A stretch of 64,000 nucleotides of DNA, taken from contig CAZKVD010000001.1 of the NCBI GenBank assembly GCA_964556145.1, forward strand, positions 1 through 64,000, given 5' to 3'. Below the pieces are notes generated by a model, which was given only the letters and a program-made list of their open reading frames with translations, ran no database searches and was not told the origin of the DNA. Numbering within the stretch: the stretch's first letter is position 1; each line of letters begins with the position of its first letter. Source of the DNA: F1-20-MAGs119 sp964556145. Its GTDB lineage: Bacteria > Actinomycetota > Acidimicrobiia > Acidimicrobiales > Ilumatobacteraceae. This document shows positions 33,232 through 42,707 of the stretch, one piece after another. The translations under genes and the position numbers were made by a program.

Positions 33232-34629
33232 ATGGAGCAGACACTTCCCGACCCGAACCTTGCCAAGGGCGAACATCGTTGCCCGGGGGAGTCGTACCAG
33301 GACGTACTTCGTCGCGACGAAACCGGCGCACCACCGCAGATGTTGACCGAGTCGTACCAGTTCCTCGGCGACGAGCGCATCGGGTTCTATCGCTACACGT
33401 CGAAAGAGTTCCTCGATCTCGAGTTCGAAAAAGTGTGGTCGAAGGTGTGGCAGTGGGCGTGTCGGGAAGAGCACATTCCGAACGTCGGCGACTACTACGT
33501 CTATGACATCGGCCATCGTTCGATCATCATCGTTCGCGGTGACGACGGAAAGATCCGCGCGGTCGACAACTTCTGCGGTCACCGTGGAACGCAGTTGAAG
33601 CCTTCATGGGACAACGGCAACGCAAACCGTTTCACCTGCCGCTTCCACGGCTGGGCATGGTCGACGAACGGCAACATTGCATCGGTTCCGTGCCGTTGGG
33701 ACTTTCCCGGATGGTCCGACGACGACCTCAAGTTGCCGTCAATTCAGGTCGATACCTGGGGTGGATTCGTGTGGGTCAACTTCGACAAGGACGCTGCACC
33801 GCTGCGCGAATACCTGGGGATCATGCCCGAGCACTTCGTCGGGAACTGGGATCTTTCCGACCGTTACCTCGAGCTGCACCTCCGCAAACGCTTGCCCGCC
33901 AACTGGAAGGCGTCGATGGGTGCCTTCCTCGAGGCTTACCACGTGTACAAGACGCACCCCGAGGGCCTTCGTGCGACGGGTGATGCCAACGCGCAGTACG
34001 ACGTGTTCGGTGAGAACGTCTCGAGGTTCATGCACTCGTCGGGCACGCAGAGCCCGCACATCGAGCGCAAGCAGACCGAGCAGGAAATCCTGAACTTCGT
34101 GCTTCGCCGCCGTTACGGCAATCCCGACGACGTGCCGAAGATTCCCGAGGGCAAGACCGCCCGCGACGTCTACTACAAGATCGTCCAGGATGAATTGAAG
34201 CAGCGCTTCAACCACGACTTCTCCGACTTCAAGGTTGCCGAGACTCTCGACTCGATCGAGTACTTCGTGTTTCCGAACGCGTTCTTCTTTCCGGGCGCCG
34301 CGCGGCCGATGGTGTACCGCTTCCTGCCGCATCCCACCGATCCCGATGAGTGCATCTTCGAACTGTTGTTCCTGCGCTTTGCACCCGATGGCCAGGAAGC
34401 ACCGCCACCGGCGAAGCCCTACGACGTCGATGTCAACGAGAGCTACATGTCGGCACCGGGAATGGAAAAGGGCCTTGGTTTCGTTTACGACCAGGACACC
34501 GACAACCTCGCGGCACAGCAACGTGGGTTCAAGGGAAGCCTGCGGGGCGGCGAAGTTCTCGGCAACTATCAAGAGGTTCGCGTGCGTCACGTGCACCAGA
34601 TCATCGACAAATATCTGTCGATGCCCTGA
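33232..34629 (+). CDS. Rieske non-heme iron oxygenase, alpha subunit
   Basis: 465 residues. The Rieske 2Fe-2S centre is CGHRGT (about residue 113) with CRFHGWAWS seventeen residues later (CxH and CxxH). The catalytic domain holds the mononuclear iron ligands in FLEAYHVYKTHPEG (two His), with the third carboxylate further on. YFVFPNAFFF and the C-terminal dimer region follow. Such oxygenases hydroxylate or demethylate aromatic, sterol or amine substrates; a reductase and ferredoxin would be needed and are not in the window. The start is six bases after TACCCT (33220-33225), no Shine-Dalgarno. Confidence 0.92.
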   Translation: MEQTLPDPNLAKGEHRCPGESYQDVLRRDETGAPPQMLTESYQFLGDERIGFYRYTSKEFLDLEFEKVWSKVWQWACREEHIPNVGDYYVYDIGHRSIIIVRGDDGKIRAVDNFCGHRGTQLKPSWDNGNANRFTCRFHGWAWSTNGNIASVPCRWDFPGWSDDDLKLPSIQVDTWGGFVWVNFDKDAAPLREYLGIMPEHFVGNWDLSDRYLELHLRKRLPANWKASMGAFLEAYHVYKTHPEGLRATGDANAQYDVFGENVSRFMHSSGTQSPHIERKQTEQEILNFVLRRRYGNPDDVPKIPEGKTARDVYYKIVQDELKQRFNHDFSDFKVAETLDSIEYFVFPNAFFFPGAARPMVYRFLPHPTDPDECIFELLFLRFAPDGQEAPPPAKPYDVDVNESYMSAPGMEKGLGFVYDQDTDNLAAQQRGFKGSLRGGEVLGNYQEVRVRHVHQIIDKYLSMP

Positions 34630-34651
34630 TCGCGAATCGGGCTCGTAAGAA

Positions 34652-34681
34652 AACCCGAAGAATTCGGGTTCGCGACTTTTT
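34652..34681 (+). terminator. Intrinsic terminator after the Rieske gene
   Basis: An eight-pair stem AACCCGAA/TTCGGGTT with loop GAA (34652-34670), then CGCGAC and TTTTT (34677-34681). It lies 22 bases after the stop codon of the oxygenase gene. Confidence 0.75.
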
Positions 34682-34714
34682 CGTGTCGGGGTGAGGGTTT
34701 ACCCTTGCCTCACC

Positions 34715-36097
34715 GTGAACGATCAAGACCCCTTTACTAATCCACCGCGCGCGCGGACATGGCGCGACATTCCGCCCACCCCTCCACTCGGTGCACCTTT
34801 GCCACCACCGGTGGCGTCGTACGACGATCCCGAAACACCCACGCCGCGCCGCGGAAAGTTGGTACGAGTGGTCGCGGTTCTCGTTGCATTGGCCCTTGTC
34901 GGTGGGGGAGCCGCGGCCGTCTTCACGGGTGACGACAATGCTGCGAGCACTCCGACACCCACCACCGTTGCCTCCGAAGATTCGACCGACAAGAACGACG
35001 AAGAATCAAGCCCCACCACCGAGCCGTCGGGGTCGGGTACGGCGCCGGCAGGGAGCCCCGAGCAGGTTGCCAAGTCGGTTGGTCCGTCGGTTGTGCAGAT
35101 CGAGGCCAATGGCGAAATCGGCAGCGGAGTCATCTACGACAAGGCGGGTCTCGTTCTCACTGCTCACCACGTGGTCGAAGCGGGAGACACCTTCAACGTG
35201 ACGCTGAACGACGGAACGAAGTTGCAGGGTCGCGTGGTTGGTCGTCGCCCGGCGCGCGATCTCGCGGTGCTCGTGGTCGACTCAACAACGGATCTCCCTG
35301 CCGCCAACCTGGGTGGCGAAGACCTGGCAATTGGTCAGCCGGTCATCGCACTCGGAAGTCCATTTGGTTACCAAGCGTCGGTGACATCGGGAATCATCAG
35401 CGGCCTCAATCGGCAACTGACGATTGGTTCGCTCACTCTGACGGGTCTCATCCAAACGGATGCGGCGATCAACCCCGGCAACTCGGGTGGCCCCTTGGTC
35501 GACGCAAAGAATCGCGTGATCGGAATCAACACCGCGATTGCGAGCACCACGGGTGGCAGCAATGGTGTCGGCTTTGCGGTTCCGATTCCCGACGCGCAGG
35601 ATCTGATGGACGAAGTCGAACAAGCGGGCGGAGTCGAGGCACCCACGGCCCCGGCGCCCGAGGGATCAATGTCGAATCCCGGAAACGGTTTCGACTTTCA
35701 GTTGCCCGACTCGCTGGGGGATCTGTTCGGCGATCTCTTCGACCAACTCGACCCGGGCCAGACGATGCCCGGGGATGACGGAAGTTCGCCACTCGCCCCA
35801 CAGGCCGATGCCGGCATCATCGATATCGACCCGTTGCCACAGGGTTGGCAGGAATCGAACAACATGTCGTTCAGTTCGGGTGACCAGGGCGTCGAGACGA
35901 TCATTCTCAACGGGCCCGGGGGAACCGTGACAATCACGGCGACCAAGGGTCCCGACGCCGGTTCCGTCGCCGATGCCTACAAGGGCGGTGGCGAGATGCG
36001 TCGCCTGTCCGACAAGTTGACCGTGATCGTCGAGGGAACCCCGGGTGTGTCGTCCAAGGATCTGCGCGCGATCGCCGATGCCGTGAAGGAAAAGTGA
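34715..36097 (+). CDS. HtrA/DegP-like membrane-anchored serine protease without PDZ domain
   Basis: 460 residues. A Pro-rich cytoplasmic N-terminus is followed by one membrane helix (VRVVAVLVALALVGGGAAAVF, about residues 48-68) and a Ser/Thr/Glu-rich linker. A trypsin-like domain follows with His in LVLTAHHVVEAG, Asp in RRPARDLAVLVVD and Ser in NPGNSGGPLVDAKN. After NGVGFAVPIPDAQDL there is no PDZ; instead an acidic linker leads to a roughly 80-residue beta-rich domain (NNMSFSSGDQGVETIIL). It should act outside the membrane in envelope quality control or signalling. The GTG at 34715 lies nine bases after TACCCT; an in-frame GTG at 34691 is the alternative. Confidence 0.88.
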   Translation: MNDQDPFTNPPRARTWRDIPPTPPLGAPLPPPVASYDDPETPTPRRGKLVRVVAVLVALALVGGGAAAVFTGDDNAASTPTPTTVASEDSTDKNDEESSPTTEPSGSGTAPAGSPEQVAKSVGPSVVQIEANGEIGSGVIYDKAGLVLTAHHVVEAGDTFNVTLNDGTKLQGRVVGRRPARDLAVLVVDSTTDLPAANLGGEDLAIGQPVIALGSPFGYQASVTSGIISGLNRQLTIGSLTLTGLIQTDAAINPGNSGGPLVDAKNRVIGINTAIASTTGGSNGVGFAVPIPDAQDLMDEVEQAGGVEAPTAPAPEGSMSNPGNGFDFQLPDSLGDLFGDLFDQLDPGQTMPGDDGSSPLAPQADAGIIDIDPLPQGWQESNNMSFSSGDQGVETIILNGPGGTVTITATKGPDAGSVADAYKGGGEMRRLSDKLTVIVEGTPGVSSKDLRAIADAVKEK

Positions 36098-36104
36098 GCC
36101 ATCG

Positions 36105-37058
36105 ATGAACGAAAAACTCGAAACCCTCCGGTCGGAACTCGCACGCCACGTCGTTGGTCAGGATCGTGTCGTCGAGCGGCTGATTGTGGCCATGGTTGCC
36201 AACGGGCATTGCCTCCTCGAGGGCGTGCCGGGTGTGGGCAAAACCATGATGACCTCGACGCTTGCGCGCATGGTGGGTGGAACGTTTTCACGAATCCAGT
36301 TCACCCCCGACCTGCTCCCGGCCGACATCGTCGGCACGCGGATCTACCGCGCCTCGCGTGAATCCTTCGACATCGAACTCGGTCCGGTGTTTGCAAACTT
36401 CGTGCTCGCCGATGAAATCAACCGCGCGCCGGCCAAGGTGCAGTCGGCCCTGCTCGAGGTCATGGCCGAACGTCAGGTGTCGATCGGCGGTGTCACCAAC
36501 AAGGTTGCACTGCCCTTCATGGTGTTGGCCACGCAGAACCCGATCGAACAAGAGGGTGTCTACGCCCTGCCCGAAGCACAGCGCGATCGATTTCTCATGC
36601 GTGTGCCCGTCGACTATCCGACGCCCGCGCAAGAGGCAGAAATTGCCCGGCGCAGCGCGCGCCCCACGACTGCACCGGCGCAGATCCTCACGATCGAAGA
36701 GCTGCTCGACCTTCAACGTGTCGCGAACGACCTGCCCGTTCCCGATGCGGTCGCCGACTACGCCGTTCGCCTCGTGGTTGCGACCCGCGACCCCCGTTCG
36801 TTCGGCTTCGATTCCCTCGATGGTTGGCTGTCGTTCGGCGCCAGCCCGCGCGCGACGCTCGGACTTCTTGCTGCGGCCCGCGCGATGGCATTGATGCGTG
36901 GTCATTCAACTGTGCGGGTGCAGGACATCTACGACATCGCCTACGACGTGTTGAACCATCGTCTTGTCTTGTCGTGGGATGCCGTCACGCGCGGTGCAAC
37001 CGTCGATGAGTTCATCGTTGCATTGCTCGAGCGGGTTCTCGCCCCGTCCGGGTGGTGA
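36105..37058 (+). CDS. MoxR-family AAA+ ATPase
   Basis: 317 residues. Walker A is GVPGVGKTMM, Walker B VLADEINRAPAKVQSALLEVMAE, sensor 1 VLATQNPIEQEGVYALPEAQRDRFLM. The VGxxxVVERLIVAMVANGHCLLEG start and the lid domain (SPRATLGLLAAARAMALMRG) are MoxR-type. These chaperones act with VWA-domain proteins in metal insertion or envelope stress. The gene is coupled to the DUF58 gene (7-base overlap) and follows the protease gene by seven bases, so 34715-38916 is probably one operon. Confidence 0.93.
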   Translation: MNEKLETLRSELARHVVGQDRVVERLIVAMVANGHCLLEGVPGVGKTMMTSTLARMVGGTFSRIQFTPDLLPADIVGTRIYRASRESFDIELGPVFANFVLADEINRAPAKVQSALLEVMAERQVSIGGVTNKVALPFMVLATQNPIEQEGVYALPEAQRDRFLMRVPVDYPTPAQEAEIARRSARPTTAPAQILTIEELLDLQRVANDLPVPDAVADYAVRLVVATRDPRSFGFDSLDGWLSFGASPRATLGLLAAARAMALMRGHSTVRVQDIYDIAYDVLNHRLVLSWDAVTRGATVDEFIVALLERVLAPSGW

Positions 37059-37957
37059 ATGATTTCGTGATGCACCGTTCGGCCCCACCACGTCTGCCGA
37101 GGTCGCTGATTCCGGTGACGCGCCGCATCTCCGGACTGCTGCACGGCGATTACTCGGGTCTGCTGCACCGAGCCGGATCGGAGCTCGGCGACATTCGCCG
37201 GTACAACGAGGGCGACGACGTTCGCCGAATCGACTGGCCGGCAACTGCGCGGACGAACGAAACCCAGGTGCATGACACGATCGCCGACCACGAACTCGAC
37301 GTGTGGTTGGTGGTGGATGCGTCGGCAAGCATGTCGTTCGGAACCGCGCGGTCGACCAAGTACAGGCTCGCCATCGATGTGGCCGGAGCCGTGGGGTTGC
37401 TTGTCGCCCAATCGGGCAATCGAGTCGGTTGTGTCCTTGCGGGCAATGACGGCCACGTCGTCCCACGTGCCGGAACGGCCCACCTGGCGGGAGTTCTGGC
37501 CACGCTGGAACGTGCGGGTGCAAGCGCGGGTGGGTCGGTCGCCGATCCCGTTCGTGCGCTTGCCGTTCCCATGTCGCCGCGCACGCGGCGCGGCCTCGTC
37601 GTCGTCGCCTCTGACTTCTTCGATCCCGGATGGCCGGTCGAACTGTCGCGGTTGTCACGTCGGCACGACGTCATCGCGGTGGTGGTTTTGGATCCGCGCG
37701 AGCTGTCGTTGCCTGACGTCGGCGTGGTCGACTTCGAGGATCCCGAAACCGGCAATGTGGCCACCATCGACACGTCGCGGGGCGACGTTCGGGAACGTTT
37801 CGCCGTCGAAACGCGCCGCCGTCTCGACCAACGAATTGCCGCATTGCGGGCCGCAAGGGTCGATGTCGTCGAACTTCGGACCGACTCCGATTGGGTGCCG
37901 GTGCTGGCCGGATTTCTCAGATCCCGTAAGCGCCGCTTGGCAACGGTGGCACGGTGA
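37052..37957 (+). CDS. DUF58 domain protein
   Basis: 301 residues. The DUF58 signature is GELGDIRRYNEGDDVRRIDWPATART in slightly varied form (SELGDIRRYNEGDD), followed by a VWA-like segment with a MIDAS-type start VVDASASMSFG. No membrane helices are seen. DUF58 proteins are encoded between MoxR and VWA partners, as here. The GTG start overlaps the moxR stop; a start a few codons later is possible. Confidence 0.9.
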   Translation: MVNDFVMHRSAPPRLPRSLIPVTRRISGLLHGDYSGLLHRAGSELGDIRRYNEGDDVRRIDWPATARTNETQVHDTIADHELDVWLVVDASASMSFGTARSTKYRLAIDVAGAVGLLVAQSGNRVGCVLAGNDGHVVPRAGTAHLAGVLATLERAGASAGGSVADPVRALAVPMSPRTRRGLVVVASDFFDPGWPVELSRLSRRHDVIAVVVLDPRELSLPDVGVVDFEDPETGNVATIDTSRGDVRERFAVETRRRLDQRIAALRAARVDVVELRTDSDWVPVLAGFLRSRKRRLATVAR

Positions 37958-38916
37958 TGGTTGCTCTCACTTTCCTGTCGGCATGGCGGCTCAGCTTTCT
38001 CGTGTTGCCGGCCGCGCTCGTGGTGCTGGCGTTCGTCAGCGCCAAGCGGCGCCCCGGGCGTACCGTCAAGTTCAGTTCGCTCGAATTGTTCGAGGGGCTC
38101 GTTGTCAGGCCGTCACGGGCCAAGCAGGCCCTTCCCGTCGCACTCGTTGCTTTGGCAATGTGCGCCGGTGTCGTTGGTGCGGCACGTCCCGCCTACGAAG
38201 AGACCGACAAGAGCGAAAAAGCCGTGGTCGTGCTGGCGATCGATGTCTCGTTGTCAATGAGTGCGACCGACGTTGCGCCATCGCGCATCGAGGTGGCAAA
38301 GAAGTCAGCGATTCGCTTCGTCGACAATGCACCCGCCGACACTCTCATCGGTGTCGTTGCATTCGACAGCAATGCCCAACAGATCATCTCGGCCACAGAC
38401 AATCGCGAAGCGTTGCGACGCGTCATCTCGCGGCTTGAACCCGGCACCGGAACCGCAATCGGTGAGGCGATCTTTGCCTCGCTCGACACAATCTCGGCGG
38501 CTGCCGACTCGACCGATGCCGACAAGGCGATCGGCACCATCATCTTGTTGTCCGACGGAACCACCACCACGGGCCGGCCCGACAACGAGGCCGCCGCTGC
38601 CGCGCAGGCACGCGGGGTCAAGGTCAACACGATCGCCTTCGGAACTCCCGACGGCACGGTCGTCACTCCTGACGGGCAAACCGTTCCGGTGCCACCCGAT
38701 GAGCAGGCGTTGCAGAACATCGCAGACACCGCGCGGGGCAAGTCGTTCAGTGCGACGACGGAAGATGCACTGACGAAGATCTACGATTCGCTCGGCAGTT
38801 CCATCGTTCGCAAGGTCGTGGTCCGCGAAGTCTCGGGCTGGTTCGCCCTCAGCGGCGTGCTGTTGATTTTCGCCGCAGCCGTTCTGTCGTTGCGCTGGTT
38901 CCGTCGACTCGTCTAG
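37957..38916 (+). CDS. VWA-domain membrane protein (BatA-like)
   Basis: 319 residues. Two N-terminal membrane helices (LSFLVLPAALVVLAFVSA and ALPVALVALAMCAGVVGAARP) are followed by a von Willebrand A domain with MIDAS DVSLSMSATD and the later Thr/Asp positions (GTGTAIGEAI, LLSDGTTTTG). One C-terminal helix (WFALSGVLLIFAAAVLSLRWF) ends the protein. It is the usual third member of the MoxR-DUF58-VWA module. The ATG overlaps the DUF58 stop (TGATG); the preceding GTG is also possible. Confidence 0.9.
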   Translation: MVALTFLSAWRLSFLVLPAALVVLAFVSAKRRPGRTVKFSSLELFEGLVVRPSRAKQALPVALVALAMCAGVVGAARPAYEETDKSEKAVVVLAIDVSLSMSATDVAPSRIEVAKKSAIRFVDNAPADTLIGVVAFDSNAQQIISATDNREALRRVISRLEPGTGTAIGEAIFASLDTISAAADSTDADKAIGTIILLSDGTTTTGRPDNEAAAAAQARGVKVNTIAFGTPDGTVVTPDGQTVPVPPDEQALQNIADTARGKSFSATTEDALTKIYDSLGSSIVRKVVVREVSGWFALSGVLLIFAAAVLSLRWFRRLV

Positions 38917-39503
38917 TTGGCGTTGATGATCGCCATTGCCGCGTCAGCGACGGTGGCGGCCGCACGCTCGCCGAGGGCGGCGCTCATCGCCTCCATGTTC
39001 GGAATGTCGAACAGCGCGGCGACAACGACCAGCTTTTCGTCGGACACACGTTTGATGTCGTCGCCCAGCCATCGGCGCAACTGTTGATTCAACAACTCGA
39101 CCCGTCCGAACCGGGCCATTGCGGCTGCCGGCCACTCGTGGGCAAGGGCTTCGGATGTGCGGGTGATGACTCCCTGCTTCTCCGAGAATTCGACGCGCAG
39201 TTCCGCTAGGGCCAACAGTCGCGACGCCAAGTCACCATTGGGTGGATCAGCGTTGAAGTACTGCTCGACACGCGGGTACCAGTAGCCGATCATTCCGGCA
39301 ATGACCTCGTTGAACGAGCCGAAGTAGCGGAAGAGCGTGCGCTCCGAGACCCCTGCGCGGGCGGCAACTTCGGCAACGGGCGGGTTGTAGCGACCTTCGG
39401 AGAAGAGTTCGGCCAACGCCTCGTAAACCGCGCGCTTGCCACGCTCGACACGTTCGTGCCGGCCGTCCTTCTTCTCGTCGTTGCCCGCTGGTTCGTCGGC
39501 CAT
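38913..39503 (-). CDS. TetR-family transcriptional regulator
   Basis: 196 residues. After a charged N-terminus (DEPAGNDEKKDGRHE) the helix-turn-helix reads NPPVAEVAARAGVSERTLFRYFGSFNEVIAGM. The C-terminal domain is not specific. The ATG at 39503 lies seven bases after TAAATT (39511-39516), a leaderless start; a longer frame was rejected. It is divergent from the methyltransferase gene, which it may control, and overlaps the end of the VWA gene by four bases. Confidence 0.87.
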   Translation of the reverse strand: MADEPAGNDEKKDGRHERVERGKRAVYEALAELFSEGRYNPPVAEVAARAGVSERTLFRYFGSFNEVIAGMIGYWYPRVEQYFNADPPNGDLASRLLALAELRVEFSEKQGVITRTSEALAHEWPAAAMARFGRVELLNQQLRRWLGDDIKRVSDEKLVVVAALFDIPNMEAMSAALGERAAATVADAAMAIINAN

Positions 39504-39579
39504 CACTGCCAATTTATCGCTCCAGAAGTGGCTAGTGGCAGACCGCCTGCCAAATACGGCAAACCCTATGCTCGCCTCC

Positions 39580-40788
39580 ATGAACCCCACGCCAGCCGAC
39601 GATTTCTACCGCCGGTGCGGCATCGTGCGACATGAAGGCGGGATGGAGTTCTGGGCCGATCTCGCATTGCGATCCGGTGACGATGTCGCAACGGAGATTG
39701 GTGATGTCCTCGAGCGTCGCGCCTACGGACGCGCCGGCGCCGGTGACGTCGAGGTGTTCTGTGCCGATGTCGATCGGCAACGCGTGACGGTTGATGCATC
39801 GGCACCACACACTTGGACGTGGTTGAACGTCTTGGCGGGCGTGTCCGACGTTGATACAGCTCTCGATCTCGGGTGCGGTGGGGGAGTCGCAACGTGCTTC
39901 GTTGCCGAACGCCATCCCGACGCGCGCGTCGTCGGAGTGGATTCCAGTCCCATCGCGATCGCCACGGCGCGCGCAATGGCCGCAGAACTCGGCTTGTCGA
40001 ATGTCGAGTTCATCGTTGCCGACGTGGCGGGTCTCGGTCTCGACTGCGAATTCGATCTGGTGATGTCGAGTGCGGTGTGGGCAGAGACCGTCGACTGGGT
40101 TCACGGCGGACGTTGGTGGTCGGCATTGAACGAACTACCGAAACTGCTCGCCCCTGGCGCGGTGCACAGCGCCCTCGCACAGACTGCGGCACGTCACCTT
40201 GCCGCAAACGGTGTTTACCTGTCGCTCGAACGATGCCGTGACCTCGCCGGTTTGGGTGCGTGGGTGGCGGCACAACAAAACGTCGGTCTCAACTTCGATA
40301 CTGCGATCAGCGACATTCTGACGATCGACGGCGTGCTGACCGGGCCCGAGCGACTGCCACTCGTCGCGGTGCACCGCAAGACCCTTCCGGCGTCGCCCAA
40401 CGACATCGTGCAGTGGCGACTCAGCGTCGGCGATCCGAAACTCGACGAGGGGATCCTCACCGAGGTGGCCATGGCGTCCGGCCCACCGTGGGCACTCTCC
40501 GAGGGCGTGGTGTTCGACGCGCGCGAGAACCTCGATGATTTCGCAGCCGCGCTGTTGTTGCTTGAACGCGGAGACGAAGGGAAGTTGTATTTCGCCACGA
40601 CACGTGGCGTGCGGGAAGTTCTGGCGTCGAGTCCCGACGGAGGGGTCGATCAGTTCCGTCCCCTGTACCGCCGAATGCGCAACGAAATCGGCCAACGGCG
40701 GATGGTTGTTGGCCGGCGCGACGCGGTCGCAAGCGACCTTGCCGAGATTCTGCCGCGACCACCGGTCAGTCGTGGTGGGGGACGATGA
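39580..40788 (+). CDS. SAM-dependent methyltransferase, class I
   Basis: 402 residues. An N-terminal segment of about 80 residues precedes the Rossmann domain: ALDLGCGGGVATCFVAERHPDARVVGVDSSPIAIATAR with the SAM-binding glycine motif and the acidic residue of the second strand, then FIVADVAGL and FDLVMSSAVWAETVDW. The C-terminal about 190 residues are of unknown fold. The substrate is not known. ATG 39580 is seven bases after TATGCT (39567-39572); another ATG at 39568 overlaps that box. It overlaps the convergent universal stress gene by 23 bases. Confidence 0.8.
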   Translation: MNPTPADDFYRRCGIVRHEGGMEFWADLALRSGDDVATEIGDVLERRAYGRAGAGDVEVFCADVDRQRVTVDASAPHTWTWLNVLAGVSDVDTALDLGCGGGVATCFVAERHPDARVVGVDSSPIAIATARAMAAELGLSNVEFIVADVAGLGLDCEFDLVMSSAVWAETVDWVHGGRWWSALNELPKLLAPGAVHSALAQTAARHLAANGVYLSLERCRDLAGLGAWVAAQQNVGLNFDTAISDILTIDGVLTGPERLPLVAVHRKTLPASPNDIVQWRLSVGDPKLDEGILTEVAMASGPPWALSEGVVFDARENLDDFAAALLLLERGDEGKLYFATTRGVREVLASSPDGGVDQFRPLYRRMRNEIGQRRMVVGRRDAVASDLAEILPRPPVSRGGGR

Positions 40789-41197
40789 CCACCGGCACCT
40801 TGCTGTGCGCAGCCACGTACGAGGCAACCGATCCGAGAATCAAGCCGCTGAGTCCCGTATGCCCCTTGGCACCGATCACCACCAAGTCGGCATCGGAGTC
40901 GCGCAACTCGATTCGGGCTTCACCCTGCACCAAGGCGTGTTTCAACATGACCTGGTGATCCTTTGCCAGTGGCAGGAACTCCTTGAATTCGTTGTCGATC
41001 AACTCGGTGGGAACCGATTCGTCGATGGTCATCGCCGCGCCGAGTTCGTTGCCGTAGATGTACGGATGCCACACGTGCAACAACAGCACTGTGTCGCCGG
41101 GCTGCGAGTTTTCGATGGCCCAGTGCGCCGCACTTCGTGCGTTGGGTGACCCGTCGGTTCCCACCACGATTCGTTTTGCCTTGTGTCTGTCTCTCAT
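40766..41197 (-). CDS. Universal stress protein (UspA fold)
   Basis: 143 residues, single Usp domain. IVVGTDGSPNARSAAHWAI begins the fold, and the ATP-binding loop VIGAKGHTGLSGLILGSVASYVAAHS matches GxxGx9GS. The start at 41197 follows GGAGGTGG at ideal distance. It is the last gene of a leftward run that begins with the LPNTG surface protein; a possible link between sugar metabolism and stress survival. Confidence 0.9.
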   Translation of the reverse strand: MRDRHKAKRIVVGTDGSPNARSAAHWAIENSQPGDTVLLLHVWHPYIYGNELGAAMTIDESVPTELIDNEFKEFLPLAKDHQVMLKHALVQGEARIELRDSDADLVVIGAKGHTGLSGLILGSVASYVAAHSKVPVVIVPHHD

Positions 41198-41238
41198 TTC
41201 AACCACCTCCTGAGTGGAACTCGACTGTGAACGTTGCA

Positions 41239-42696
41239 TCAGGTCAGCCTCTCGAGAAGCTCGTCGAGGTTGGCAACTGCGAAGCCGATCGATTGGTCGG
41301 CGATTCCGAACGGGATGAGGAGATTGCCGCCCGCTCTCATCGAGCCACACGAATAAACGACGTTCGGAACGTACCCGTCACGTTCGCTCTGAAGCGGTGC
41401 CAGCAACGGTTCGTCGAGGGTGCTGATCACGCGCATCGGATCGTGGAGATCGAGAAGCATTGCACTCAGGGTGTAGGTACGCATCGGTCCCACGGCGTGG
41501 GTCAGCACAAGCCACCCTGCCTCGGTCTCGATGGGTGGACCGGAGTTGCCCAGCTGAATCAACTCCCACGGTCGTGTGGGGCGCTGCAGAATCTCGCTCT
41601 TTTCCCAATACTCGAGGTGGTGTGAAAACGCGATCGAGTTGGTCTCGAAGTCGGCCCGCGACAACGCGACGTACCAGCCATCGATCTTCTTGGGAAAGAT
41701 CGCAAGACCCTTCCCCTCGGCAGCGGGCCCAGAGACCGGCGAGATGTCGAAAGTGAGGAAGTCGTCCGTCTCGATGAGTTGTTGCGAGATGTCCCTTCCA
41801 TCGAAGGCGGTATAAGTCGCAACGTACTTGGCCTCGCCCGATGACCAGTTGGTTCGTGTGAACCGAGCATCCTCCATTCCGCGCCACTCGGCTGCAGCGA
41901 AGGGCCAGAGAACGCGTTCGGACTCTTTTGACTCGGAGGAAAATGTGACCTTGTAATTCCGCTCCGCGATCGCATGAAAATGTTCCGAGGTTTGCTCTGC
42001 GTACCTGTACGTGTCGCGGTCATGAACCAAGCGGGTCAGGCGTTCTTCAAGTTCGCCAAGCGAGAATGAATCACCGAGTCCCTCGAGGACGTACCGCGCA
42101 TTTTCCCCGAAATCCCCCATTTTTTCGAGCAATCCGACGAAGGCCATGTGTTCGAGTTTCGATTCGCCGTGTGCGCCCGCTGTGAGACACGAGCCGACCT
42201 CATCTAGGGCAACGTTTCCGCGTGTGTCCACCACCCCCGTCCGGAAGCCGATCGAGGACCTGTGCCCCTCGCCGATACAACGCACGCTCATGATGAATCG
42301 GGTGTGATCGGGCGGAAGCGCCGACTGGTCCGGGTGTGCGACCGCCGACGGGTTGGTGATGCTTGCACCCTCGATCGAGCACTCGTGACTGAAGAATGCG
42401 CCGATGAGCCGCCAACGTTCTTCGTCGAGTGCAATGTCGGGTGCGATTCGATTCGCCACGCGCTGGGCGTGTGTCTCGAGAACCAGACCGAATTCCGGGT
42501 GGCGGTCGCCGAACCTGTCCTCGACATCGGCGAGTGCGGCGCGCACCTCGGCAGGCGACAACTGCATCACCCGACCAATGATGATGCTGGTTCGAGATTC
42601 ACGCGAGCCGAAGTCGTCGTGGCCCGCCACGAAGAGACGAGAAAGGACCCGCGAAGTATCGGGTGTGATGACGTGTGTCGTGCGTCGTGCGACCAT
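41239..42696 (-). CDS. GH130-type glycoside phosphorylase/glycosidase
   Basis: 485 residues, five-bladed beta-propeller type. Supporting segments are RVLWPFAAAEWRGMEDARFTR, FPKKIDGWYVALSRADFETN, PPIETEAGWLVLTHAVGP, and SCGSMRAGGNLLIPFGIADQSIGFA, which follow the pattern of GH130 enzymes that split beta-mannosides with phosphate. An N-terminal extension of about 150 residues (helical) is like the long GH130 subgroup found with glycosyltransferases. It starts at 42696, eleven bases after the six-hairpin gene. Acting together with 42708-43745 and 43742-44896 on one glycan is inferred. Confidence 0.85.
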   Translation of the reverse strand: MVARRTTHVITPDTSRVLSRLFVAGHDDFGSRESRTSIIIGRVMQLSPAEVRAALADVEDRFGDRHPEFGLVLETHAQRVANRIAPDIALDEERWRLIGAFFSHECSIEGASITNPSAVAHPDQSALPPDHTRFIMSVRCIGEGHRSSIGFRTGVVDTRGNVALDEVGSCLTAGAHGESKLEHMAFVGLLEKMGDFGENARYVLEGLGDSFSLGELEERLTRLVHDRDTYRYAEQTSEHFHAIAERNYKVTFSSESKESERVLWPFAAAEWRGMEDARFTRTNWSSGEAKYVATYTAFDGRDISQQLIETDDFLTFDISPVSGPAAEGKGLAIFPKKIDGWYVALSRADFETNSIAFSHHLEYWEKSEILQRPTRPWELIQLGNSGPPIETEAGWLVLTHAVGPMRTYTLSAMLLDLHDPMRVISTLDEPLLAPLQSERDGYVPNVVYSCGSMRAGGNLLIPFGIADQSIGFAVANLDELLERLT

Positions 42697-42707
42697 GGTG
42701 AACGGAG

